From positions 1 through 9,216 of the forward strand of contig CACZOH010000146.1 in NCBI GenBank assembly GCA_902782785.1: 9,216 nucleotides of DNA. The letters run 5' to 3'. Position numbers and translations under genes: made by a program. The number at the start of each line of letters is the position of its first letter. Position 1 is the first letter of the stretch. Source of the DNA: an uncultured Ruminococcus sp. GTDB taxonomy: Bacteria > Bacillota > Clostridia > Oscillospirales > CAG-272. Under the pieces are notes generated by a model that saw nothing but the letters and a program-made list of their open reading frames with translations, did no database searches and was not told the DNA's origin. Of this stretch, positions 1 to 6,424 are shown one piece after another.

Positions 1-711
1 CCAGTTGTAAAGCGGTCTGTGATCCTCGTATTCAAGCGAGCAGAGGCTGTGCGTTATGCCCTCTATCATATCCTGTATCGGATGCGCGTAATCGTACATC
101 GGGAAGATGCACCATTTCGTGCCCTGCCTGTGATGCTCGACGTAGCGGATGCGGTAAAGCACCGGGTCGCGCATATTGAAGTTGCCGCTGCCGAGGTCTA
201 TTTTCGCGCGGAGCGTGTATTTTCCCTCGGGAAATTCGCCCGCCTTCATCCTGCGGAAGAGATCGAGGCTTTCCTCCCTCGGTCTGTCGCGGTAGGGCGA
301 ACGCGCGGGGGTCGTCAGATCGCCGCGGTAGTCTCTGAATTCGTCCGCGGAAAGCTCGCATACGTACGCGTCGCCCGCCATAATAAGCTTTTCGGCAAGC
401 TCGTACTGGATATCGAAGTAATCGGAGCCGTAGAAAAATCTGTCTCCCCAGTCAAAGCCGAGCCAGTGTATGTCCTCTTTTATGGCGTCGACGAATTCCG
501 TATCCTCCTTCGCGGGGTTAGTGTCGTCCATTCTCAGATTGCATTCGCCGCCGTATTTGAGCGCCGTGCCGAAATCTATGACCATTGCCTTGCAGTGACC
601 TATGTGCAGGTATCCGTTCGGCTCCGGCGGGAAGCGCGTGTGTATCTTCATGCCGGGATTGTTCAAAAGATCCTCGTCTATAAAATCGTGAATAAAGTTA
701 GATGTTTCCAT
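1..711 (-). CDS. glnS: Glutaminyl-tRNA synthetase, N-terminal part (cut by window edge)
   Basis: Class I aminoacyl-tRNA synthetase that joins glutamine to tRNA-Gln in the cytoplasm. Reading the minus strand from the ATG at 711 gives 237 open codons running off the left edge; the family is usually about 550 residues, so less than half is visible. The class I signature HIGH is at residues 36-39 (in PNGYLHIGH), followed by MDDTNP at 61-66, and the conserved block CSLEYEDHRPLYNW ends the visible part. These features are specific to GlnRS rather than bacterial GluRS. The KMSKS loop and the anticodon-binding beta-barrels lie outside the window. The start is supported by an AAAGG ribosome binding site (719-723) 7 bases upstream. 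The gap to the gltX stop is 19 bases with no terminator, so it is very likely co-transcribed with gltX. Its presence implies direct Gln-tRNA-Gln formation, so the partner GluRS need not mischarge tRNA-Gln. Confidence 0.96.
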   Translation of the reverse strand, partial: METSNFIHDFIDEDLLNNPGMKIHTRFPPEPNGYLHIGHCKAMVIDFGTALKYGGECNLRMDDTNPAKEDTEFVDAIKEDIHWLGFDWGDRFFYGSDYFDIQYELAEKLIMAGDAYVCELSADEFRDYRGDLTTPARSPYRDRPREESLDLFRRMKAGEFPEGKYTLRAKIDLGSGNFNMRDPVLYRIRYVEHHRQGTKWCIFPMYDYAHPIQDMIEGITHSLCSLEYEDHRPLYNW

Positions 712-730
712 TTGATCGCCTTTCAGTCAT

Positions 731-2404
731 TTATTTGATGTGTTCTATACAGTCCTTTATCCTCTGTACCGTGCGGTCCGTACCGAGGATCTTTATGACC
801 TCGTACAGGTCGGGTGAATTCTGTCTGCCCGTGACCGCTATACGGATAAACGACGCGACGTCGCCGACGTGACCCTTGTATTTTTCGGGCTCTTTTTTGT
901 ATAGCTTCGTTTCGCGCGCGTATCCGATCTGCTCCGCTATGTCCTTGCATTTTTCAAACCACGCGGTCTGATCGTCCTGCTCGTCGTACGTTTCGATGAA
1001 TTTTGTAAGCGCCGCGACGATATCCGCTTTGTCCTTATCCTCCGGCATTTTATCCTCGCGGACGAAATATCTGTCGTAGAAGAACGCCATATAAGGTTTT
1101 ACGTCGGCCCACGTGGCAAAATCCTTTCTCGGCTTTGCGCCGCCCCTGCCGATCGAAAGTATCCTCTGCGCGTATTCGGGCTTTGCGGTGAGCGTCATAT
1201 AAAAGAGATTGTCTTCCTCTTTTGCGTATTCCGTTACGCCGTCGTAGACCTCTTTCGCCGTCATTTTGCTTATGACGTTTTTAGAAACGTCGTTCAGCTT
1301 TTCCGTGTCGAACAGACAGCCGGACGCGCTCATTTTCTTGATGGAGAACGGAAAATCGCGCCAGCTCCTGTCGGGATTCTGCATATGCCACTCCTCGTAG
1401 TTGGAGTTTAAGAGCGTCATGACGTATTCGTTCACCGCAGGGACGGAGTAGCCCATTTTGCGGTAGTCGTCAAGGTTTGCGCCCATGTCGCGCTTGGAGA
1501 GTTTCTTTTTGTTGCCGTTCTCGTCAAGCCGCATTAGCTGGGCGATATGCATATATTTCGGAAGCTTGAAGCCGAGATAACGGAAAAGCATTATGTGCTT
1601 TGACAAGCTCGGCAGCCACTCCTCGCCGCGTATGACGTGCGTGGTGCGCATCAAATGGTCGTCGATAACGTGGGCGAAATGATACGTCGGTATGCCGTCT
1701 GACTTGAGCAGCACGACGTCCTCGTCGTTTTCGGGTATCTCGAGCGGACCTTTTACAAGGTCTGTTATTTTTATTTTCTTTTCGGGGTCGCCGTCGGCTC
1801 TTGCGAAAAGCGCGAATTTGTGACCCGCGGCAAGCTCCGCTTCCACCTGCTCCATTGTAAACTGTCGGCGCGCTGTCATCGCCTCGCGGCGCGCTTCGGC
1901 GTCCTGCTCCCAGTTCACGCTCTTTATCTCGGCCTTTTTGTCGAGCGCTTTAAGCTCGTCAAGCTCCTCGTCGGTGGAGAAAACAGGGTACGCCACGCCG
2001 TCCCGGACGAGTTTTTTTGCGTAAACGTGGTATATGTCGACGCGTTTGCTCTGCGTGTACGGACCGTAATCGCCCTTGTCGCCGTCCGCCGTCACGCCCT
2101 CGTCAAAATCGAGACCGTAATACGATAATATTTTTGTTATGAATTCAGCCGCGCCCTCTACCTCGCGCTTGGAATCCGTGTCCTCTATCCGCAGGTAGAA
2201 CACGCCGCCCGACTGATGCGCGAGCCGCTCCGCGACCGTGGCGGGGAAAAGTCCGCCGAAGTGGAAGAAGCCCGTGGGCGACGGCGCTATCCTCGTGACC
2301 TTTGCCCCCTCGGGCAGGTTTCTTTCGGGATATCTGCTTTCCATATCCTCGGGCGTCGCCGTCACGTCCGGGAAAAGCAGCTCCGACAATTTCAAATAGT
2401 CCAT
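731..2404 (-). CDS. gltX: Glutamyl-tRNA synthetase
   Basis: Joins glutamate to tRNA-Glu (class I synthetase). The 557-residue protein has an N-terminal extension of about 36 residues before the Rossmann core. The ATP-binding signature follows as PSPTGFFHFGG at 41-51, where HFGG (48-51) replaces the usual HIGH. RIEDTD (72-77) and the KMSKS-equivalent KLSKR (301-305) are intact. VIRGEEWLPSLSKH (257-270) is the typical class Ic active-site helix. The C-terminal part (about 340-557) is the helical anticodon-binding region. Length is somewhat above the 470-500 residues of many bacterial GluRS. The ATG at 2404 is preceded by AAGGAAG 8 bases upstream, and a strong promoter lies just beyond, with a predicted leader of only about 25 bases. 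It is the first gene of a gltX-glnS operon. The leader is too short for a T-box, the common control element of synthetase genes in Firmicutes. Confidence 0.97.
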   Translation of the reverse strand: MDYLKLSELLFPDVTATPEDMESRYPERNLPEGAKVTRIAPSPTGFFHFGGLFPATVAERLAHQSGGVFYLRIEDTDSKREVEGAAEFITKILSYYGLDFDEGVTADGDKGDYGPYTQSKRVDIYHVYAKKLVRDGVAYPVFSTDEELDELKALDKKAEIKSVNWEQDAEARREAMTARRQFTMEQVEAELAAGHKFALFARADGDPEKKIKITDLVKGPLEIPENDEDVVLLKSDGIPTYHFAHVIDDHLMRTTHVIRGEEWLPSLSKHIMLFRYLGFKLPKYMHIAQLMRLDENGNKKKLSKRDMGANLDDYRKMGYSVPAVNEYVMTLLNSNYEEWHMQNPDRSWRDFPFSIKKMSASGCLFDTEKLNDVSKNVISKMTAKEVYDGVTEYAKEEDNLFYMTLTAKPEYAQRILSIGRGGAKPRKDFATWADVKPYMAFFYDRYFVREDKMPEDKDKADIVAALTKFIETYDEQDDQTAWFEKCKDIAEQIGYARETKLYKKEPEKYKGHVGDVASFIRIAVTGRQNSPDLYEVIKILGTDRTVQRIKDCIEHIK

Positions 2405-2436
2405 GATAATATCTTCCTTGTAATATATTATAAATC

Positions 2437-2465
2437 ATTATACAACATTATTTACAAAAAATCAA
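2437..2465 (-). promoter_or_regulatory. Sigma-A type promoter for gltX-glnS
   Basis: On the minus strand the -35 box TTGATT (2460-2465) and a perfect -10 box TATAAT (2437-2442) are separated by exactly 17 bases. The predicted transcript starts near 2430 and reaches the gltX ATG after about 25 bases. This is a near-consensus housekeeping promoter in an AT-rich gap. It fits constitutive expression of the two synthetases. Between this promoter and the terminator further right (2466-2553) I see nothing else. Confidence 0.82.
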
Positions 2466-2553
2466 GTGTTTTTATAAAATAAAGGGGCGAACGGTGAAAA
2501 AAGGCGGAATAACGGGATCACGGTTTGAATCAAAAGCTTTATTTTTTCCTTTT

Positions 2554-2592
2554 AATAAAAAATCCCGCCGCAAAAAGATTTCTGCGGCGGGG
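2554..2592 (-). terminator. Rho-independent terminator of the surface-protein unit
   Basis: A 9-bp GC-rich stem (2564-2572 paired with 2583-2591, CCCGCCGCA with TGCGGCGGG) has a 10-base loop. On the minus strand it is followed by a U-rich tail (TTTTTTATT, 2554-2562). It begins 13 bases beyond the stop of the dockerin-like gene at 2606. It therefore closes the two-gene surface unit and separates it from the gltX promoter about 90 bases downstream. Confidence 0.9.
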
Positions 2593-2605
2593 AGCGCGGT
2601 TATTA

Positions 2606-3655
2606 TTATTGAGTTATGGTCTCAAATCCGTAGATGTATCTTTGCAGATACAGGGCGTTTTCAAGCGTGACGCCGGCCGAGTCAAGGAATTCCGCGGCCA
2701 GGTAGTTTGCGCGGTTGGTGTCAAGCAGACGGGACGCGCCGGTCAGATAATCGAGTATCGCCTTCGTGTCGCGGCTGTTTATGATGCCGTTGCCGTCCGT
2801 GTCGCCGTATATGACGACCATATAGCTTATTCCGTCTATTATGAGGTTCATACCGGTCGCCATCCTGTCGGCGGGCTTGACGGCTGTGCCCGTAAAGCTC
2901 GTAACGCTTATCAGCTCCTCTGATATTTCCTCAGCGGCTGCGAGGTCGCTTATGACCTGCTCGACAGTCACGCCGGGATTGAAGCCCGTCGCTATTCTTT
3001 CTCCCGTTCCCTCGACCGTTCTGAGTGAAACGGAGTTGTTCGATACTATTACCGTGCAGGAGCAGGAAAGCTCTTTTTCATCGTCCGTCTTTGCGGTTAT
3101 TTCCGCTCTGCCGTTCTTTAATGCGGTGACGTTGCCTTCCGCGTCGACCGTAACTGCTTCTTCATTATTGCTTGTGAATACAAGCGCGGGAAGCTCCGTT
3201 TCTTCGCCGCCCTCCGTTATCGCTCTGATAACGAGCTTTGCCGTCTCGTTGGTTTTAAGCCTTATCGTGTCTATTGCAAATCTTATCTCGGTTATTTCGA
3301 CGACAGGCGTCGTGTCGGTATCCGTATCGGGATCGGTATCCGTATCGGGGTCGGTGTCCGTATCGGGATCGGTATCCGAATCGGGATCGGTATCCGGATC
3401 GGTCTCGGGATCGGTGTCGGAACTGGGATCCGTTTCTGAATCCGGATCGGTCTCGGGATCTGTCTCCGAATCGGGATCGGTCTCGGGGTCCGTCTCAGGA
3501 TCGGTATCGGACTGTTCTCCGGATTCCGACGGCGTCTCTTCCGCGTGCGCTCTCATCAGAGGAGCGGATACCGCGAATATCAAGCATACGACAGCCGTAA
3601 GCGCCACTAAGGCTATGATTATCCTGGTGAAGCTTATTTCCGTTTTATTCTTCAT
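2606..3655 (-). CDS. Secreted Big_2 Ig-like protein with C-terminal dockerin-like module
   Basis: Predicted exported protein of 349 residues. I chose the ATG at 3655 over one 15 codons upstream because AGGAGGAG lies 7 bases before it and the signal peptide then begins naturally. Layout: signal peptide 1-38 (hydrophobic core 12-31, likely cut after AHA); a low-complexity acidic linker of Asp-Pro, Thr and Glu repeats, 47-115; a bacterial Ig-like Big_2 domain, about 119-205; a beta-rich segment, 208-283, of the kind often found just before dockerins in clostridial surface proteins; and a dockerin type I-like module, 284-343. The first calcium loop, DTDGNGIINSRD (285-296), has all usual ligand positions. 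The second (322-333) is degenerate, with Glu, Leu, Ser and Asn at positions 1, 3, 5 and 12. No catalytic domain, transmembrane anchor or sortase motif is visible, so surface attachment would need a partner. The frame overlaps the upstream cohesin-like gene by 11 bases, which suggests coupled translation and related function. The dockerin call rests on motif reading only. Confidence 0.85.
   Translation of the reverse strand: MKNKTEISFTRIIIALVALTAVVCLIFAVSAPLMRAHAEETPSESGEQSDTDPETDPETDPDSETDPETDPDSETDPSSDTDPETDPDTDPDSDTDPDTDTDPDTDTDPDTDTDTTPVVEITEIRFAIDTIRLKTNETAKLVIRAITEGGEETELPALVFTSNNEEAVTVDAEGNVTALKNGRAEITAKTDDEKELSCSCTVIVSNNSVSLRTVEGTGERIATGFNPGVTVEQVISDLAAAEEISEELISVTSFTGTAVKPADRMATGMNLIIDGISYMVVIYGDTDGNGIINSRDTKAILDYLTGASRLLDTNRANYLAAEFLDSAGVTLENALYLQRYIYGFETITQ
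3311..3505 (-). repeat. Six-base periodic repeat coding the Asp-Pro-Thr-Glu linker
   Basis: About 195 bases of near-perfect 6-base periodic DNA, with units resembling GATCCC and GATACC on the minus strand and some 12-base higher-order units. It encodes residues 51-115 of the dockerin-like protein, which alternate DP with DT, ET and DSE. All units keep the frame, so length change by slippage would lengthen or shorten the linker without breaking the gene. The repeat also keeps two plus-strand frames open, which produces long antisense reading frames that look artefactual. Confidence 0.9.
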
Positions 3656-5477
3656 CGTTTTTCTCCTCCTCGTCGTATTCGTCGGCGCCCGGATCGTCAT
3701 CGTCGGCGCTTGTGTCTACCTTCGTCATCTCGTCGTCGTCGGCTTCTTCCTCTTCAAGGTTTATTATGTCCTCCTCGTAGGAGAGGTCGCCGTCGTCCTC
3801 GGAGTCGTCCTCAAATTCACCGTCGTCGTAATACTCATCCTCTTCCTCTATTTCCTTTTTGCGCTTGAAGTAGATGAACAGGAAGTATCCCACGCCGCCG
3901 AGCACCGCGAGTATTATTATGCCCGCTACGACGTACCAGATGATATTGTTGTTTTTGCCCGGGTCGCTGTTGCCGCTCGTCACCTCGCTGTTTTCGCTCG
4001 GAGCCGTGGTCTGATCACCGTTGTCCGTGCTTTCGGACGGCTTAATGCGTTCGTTGTAGAGCTGGCGCGCGTCCTCAAGCTTTTTGAAGTTCGTCACCGC
4101 GCTCTTCTGCAGCGCAGTCATTGAATTGTATTTGGTTATGAGATCTCTTAAAGTATCGCCCGAGTTCTCTATGGTGTTGAGATCGAGTGCGTCTATCGCC
4201 ATTATAAGCTCGTCTACCGTGTCGCGCGGATAGTACGTGACCCGGAACGACTGAGAGACTGTCGCGTACGTTACCGTCACCGTCTGCTCGCCGACGTACG
4301 TGCTGTCGTAGCCGGAGAGCATATTTTTCGTTATCGGTATCTCCTCGCTCGTCGTATCGTCGTATATAACGAGAAGAACGCCGCCGGTCGTGTCTATATC
4401 GTCGCCTTTCAAATATTCGACCTTTGAGATCGGGGATTTTATTGTGAAGGAAACGACGCTCTTGGAGCTTACCCTGACGTTTACGTACGTCGTTTTATTT
4501 TTGTATTTTATCAGAAGTCTCTGATCGCCTATCGCCTGGGAATCGTAGCCCGTTATCTCTATATCGCTGTCGTCCATCGGAAGCTCGCTGTACGTTCCGT
4601 CGCTGTACGTGACGAGAAGTATCCACGCGGAGTAGTCGGGCGTGTAGCCTACGGGATATTCAGTATTGTATGTACCGGGCTTGACGGAGATATTGGATAT
4701 CGTCTTGTCTATCGTGAACGTCTCCGTCTTCTTTTCGCCGTTCACCGTAACGGTTATGGAATACGTGCCGTTCTTGTCGCAGATATACGGGCTCGTTACC
4801 GAGACCGCGGGACGGCCCTCGTACACGAGCGAGCCGTTCGCCACGTCGAACGTTACGACGACGTTTTCGCTGTACGTTCTGTTGTTCTTGTCTGAACCGT
4901 TGAGCAGTATGCCCGGTCTTGACGGCCATACCGTAACGCTTTCTATTTTAGGCTCCTTGCACTCTATAAGCGAATACTTTGTCTCCACCTTGCCGTTGTA
5001 AAGCGTGAGGTCGTTCACCGTGAAATCGACGGGCGTTTTGACCGTTACGGTGTCCTTGACCTTGAGTCTGAAGCTGAATATTTCGTTCGCGGTAGTGGGA
5101 AGCGTCTGCTTCTTGGTGTTCGCGTACGTATATGCGAACGTGACCTTGTCGATACCGTCGAACGCCACGCTCGTGATATCGTCCGTGTTGATCTTGAGAA
5201 GCGACTGGGCGGAGCCCGTCACGAAGTCAAAGCACGACGTATCGAACGATACGGACAACAGCATTGCGGATATGCGCGGAGACATCGTTCTGTAATTGTC
5301 TATGCTTACCTTTACGGTTATCGTCTCGCCTATATTCGGGTTTGTATTGGATGCCGAAACGCTGATTTGCGCCATATCCTGGTCCGTAACAGCGAAAGCG
5401 GTAACATAAAGACAGGATAACAGCAGAAAAACCGTCATAAGCAACGCCGTTATTTTCAGTCTTGTTCCTTTTAACAT
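3645..5477 (-). CDS. Membrane-anchored surface protein with cohesin-like and Ig-like domains
   Basis: A 610-residue single-pass protein, predicted outside the cell except for its C-terminal tail. Layout: signal peptide 1-29 (likely cut after AFA); cohesin-like beta-sandwich, about 36-175, with GETITVKVSIDN (50-61), MLLSVSFDTSCFDFV (72-86), KVTFAYTYAN (111-120) and EIFSFRLKVKD (132-142) in family order; an Ig-like domain, about 180-258, ending in TFTIDKT; two Big_3-like domains, about 260-336 and 341-415; a small helical module, about 418-477, of a type common in clostridial surface proteins; a Ser/Thr/Asn-rich linker, 480-511; a transmembrane helix, 512-536, with a KRKK stop-transfer; and an acidic cytoplasmic tail, 542-610, with about 41 Asp or Glu in 69 residues. 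No sortase or SLH anchor is seen. The ATG at 5477 has AAAGGG 9 bases upstream. A role as surface receptor or scaffold for the dockerin-like product of the next gene is inference. The cohesin fold is the best reading, but a related sandwich fold cannot be excluded. Confidence 0.88.
   Translation of the reverse strand: MLKGTRLKITALLMTVFLLLSCLYVTAFAVTDQDMAQISVSASNTNPNIGETITVKVSIDNYRTMSPRISAMLLSVSFDTSCFDFVTGSAQSLLKINTDDITSVAFDGIDKVTFAYTYANTKKQTLPTTANEIFSFRLKVKDTVTVKTPVDFTVNDLTLYNGKVETKYSLIECKEPKIESVTVWPSRPGILLNGSDKNNRTYSENVVVTFDVANGSLVYEGRPAVSVTSPYICDKNGTYSITVTVNGEKKTETFTIDKTISNISVKPGTYNTEYPVGYTPDYSAWILLVTYSDGTYSELPMDDSDIEITGYDSQAIGDQRLLIKYKNKTTYVNVRVSSKSVVSFTIKSPISKVEYLKGDDIDTTGGVLLVIYDDTTSEEIPITKNMLSGYDSTYVGEQTVTVTYATVSQSFRVTYYPRDTVDELIMAIDALDLNTIENSGDTLRDLITKYNSMTALQKSAVTNFKKLEDARQLYNERIKPSESTDNGDQTTAPSENSEVTSGNSDPGKNNNIIWYVVAGIIILAVLGGVGYFLFIYFKRKKEIEEEDEYYDDGEFEDDSEDDGDLSYEEDIINLEEEEADDDEMTKVDTSADDDDPGADEYDEEEKNDEE
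3663..3671 (-). promoter_or_regulatory. Ribosome binding site inside the upstream coding region
   Basis: GAGGAGGAG on the minus strand lies 7 bases before the ATG at 3655 and decides that start. The same nine bases are three in-frame glutamate codons (residues 603-605) in the acidic tail of the upstream cohesin-like protein, so the stretch has a double use. Confidence 0.85.
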
Positions 5478-5518
5478 TGTTATTTGCCCTTTCTGATTTG
5501 GAAATTATCTTTTTTCCC

Positions 5519-5547
5519 ATTATATACGCAAAATATGAAACTGAAAT
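5519..5547 (-). promoter_or_regulatory. Probable promoter for the cohesin-like/dockerin-like unit
   Basis: On the minus strand a perfect -10 box TATAAT (5519-5524) lies about 40 bases upstream of the ATG at 5477. At a 17-base spacing the -35 position (5542-5547) reads ATTTCA, which matches the consensus at only three positions. The promoter may therefore be weak or need an activator. I see no clear operator. Confidence 0.5.
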
Positions 5548-5579
5548 ATTCTTTTTTTAAATTTATTTACGACTTGCCC

Positions 5580-5608
5580 TTGAAAAAACGCTCAATATAT
5601 GATATACT
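5580..5608 (+). promoter_or_regulatory. Promoter for the DivIVA-like to egsA operon
   Basis: TTGAAA (5580-5585) and TATACT (5603-5608) are spaced by 17 bases. TGA directly before the -10 box forms an extended -10 element (TGnTATACT). Transcription would begin near 5615, giving a leader of about 47 bases before the GTG start at 5662. It fires away from the surface-protein promoter, and the two -10 boxes are about 80 bases apart, so they could share regulation through one gap. Confidence 0.75.
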
Positions 5609-5647
5609 GTGAAAAAACAGGGAAAACCGTTCATAATTTACAATATC

Positions 5648-5652
5648 GGGGG
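5648..5652 (+). promoter_or_regulatory. Ribosome binding site that supports a GTG start
   Basis: GGGGG followed by T lies 9 bases before the GTG at 5662. No comparable site precedes the next in-frame ATG at 5695, and starting there would remove conserved N-terminal residues of the DivIVA-like domain. The same GGGGGT pattern with 9-base spacing occurs before egsA at 7956-7960. Confidence 0.65.
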
Positions 5653-5661
5653 TAAAATACT

Positions 5662-6423
5662 GTGCAGGAAAAAAACGTATTGTTCCGTACTTCCATGAGT
5701 GGCTTCAACAAATCTGACGTCACCGCGTTTATCGACAGACAGAACGCCGAATTCAAAAAAATAACAGACAGCCTGAACAATCTGCTGGGCGAAAAGGACA
5801 AAGAGATAGAGGCGCTGAAGGAAAGAGCCGAAAGAGCCGAGGCGAACGAGACGGAGACCGCCGCGCTTGACGCGAAAATAAAAGAGCTTGAAGAAAAAAT
5901 ATCGGAGCTTGAGTTTGAGATATCTGAGCTGCGGGATGAAAACGGCATGAAAGACGCGGAGCTTTCGGAGCTCAGAGAAAAAACATCGGGAGAGGCGTCG
6001 GAGAACGAGCGCAAGGCGGGACTTTACGACGATATGTCGTCTCAGGTCGGCGATATACTCATAACCGCAAACAAAAGCGCGGACGGCATAATTTCAGAGG
6101 CGAACGCGAAAGCGGCGGAAATAAGCGAAAGAGCCGCGTCCGACGCAAGAGAGCTGCGCCTCTCGTTCACCGCCAGAATGAACGAAATATCAAAGGACTG
6201 CAAAGACGGCGCAAAAGAATCCGCGGAGGAATACCGCATAAAAATGCGCGCCGAACTGAATCAGCTCCGCGCCGCGCTGACGGACGCCGTCGCTTCGGTC
6301 GACGAAAAGAGCGCGGTACTCGCGGATATGGCGGACGAGCTTGAGAAAAAGCTGAACGAACGGCTTGACGGCACGGTCGCCGAAATAGAAAAAGAGACCG
6401 AAAATTTAAAGACGGGGATATAA
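5662..6423 (+). CDS. DivIVA-like coiled-coil protein
   Basis: A 253-residue cytoplasmic protein. The N-terminal segment FRTSMSGFNKSDVTAFIDRQ (8-27) matches the DivIVA membrane-targeting region in pattern: a Phe near the start, a Gly-Phe/Tyr pair, then a short helix leading into a coiled coil. Long heptad-rich helices rich in Glu, Lys and Ala follow at about 28-118. The block YDDMSSQVGDILITANKSAD (122-141) and the Ala-rich helix after it are typical of clostridial DivIVA/GpsB-like proteins. A second coiled coil runs from about 170 to 250. The family marks curved membrane at poles and division sites and helps place division or cell-wall machinery; which of these roles applies here cannot be told. 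It starts with GTG, is the first gene of the plus-strand operon, and is followed after one base by the HAD gene. Short surface-located Asn/Lys differences from classical DivIVA make a paralogue with a specialised partner possible. Confidence 0.8.
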   Translation: MQEKNVLFRTSMSGFNKSDVTAFIDRQNAEFKKITDSLNNLLGEKDKEIEALKERAERAEANETETAALDAKIKELEEKISELEFEISELRDENGMKDAELSELREKTSGEASENERKAGLYDDMSSQVGDILITANKSADGIISEANAKAAEISERAASDARELRLSFTARMNEISKDCKDGAKESAEEYRIKMRAELNQLRAALTDAVASVDEKSAVLADMADELEKKLNERLDGTVAEIEKETENLKTGI

Positions 6424-6424
6424 A

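Noticed and set aside
19..738. Plus-strand frame of 239 codons at the left edge
   Set aside because: It is antisense to the unmistakable GlnRS frame, has no family features and no start signals.
2405..2605. Possible T-box or other riboswitch upstream of gltX
   Set aside because: The promoter leaves a leader of only about 25 bases, and the sequence further upstream is explained by the terminator of the neighbouring unit. No specifier or antiterminator stem is visible.
3311..3505. CRISPR array
   Set aside because: The repeat has a short 6-base period inside a coding frame, without 25-40 base repeats or unique spacers.
3274..3600. Plus-strand frame rich in Arg, Asp and Tyr repeats resembling an RNA-binding protein
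   Set aside because: It is another reading of the same 6-base repeat tract, so its composition follows from the repeat and not from selection.
2606..3655. Idea that this is a cellulosomal enzyme subunit
   Set aside because: The dockerin-like module is clear, but there is no glycoside hydrolase or other catalytic domain, only an Ig-like domain and linker.
2841..4124. Plus-strand open frame of 427 codons with Ser-Val-Gly repeats followed by a Val-rich hydrophobic stretch
   Set aside because: It lies antisense to two well-supported genes and spans their overlap. Its Ser-Val repeats are the reverse reading of the Asp-Pro repeat DNA, which lacks stops in several frames. No ribosome binding site or promoter supports it.
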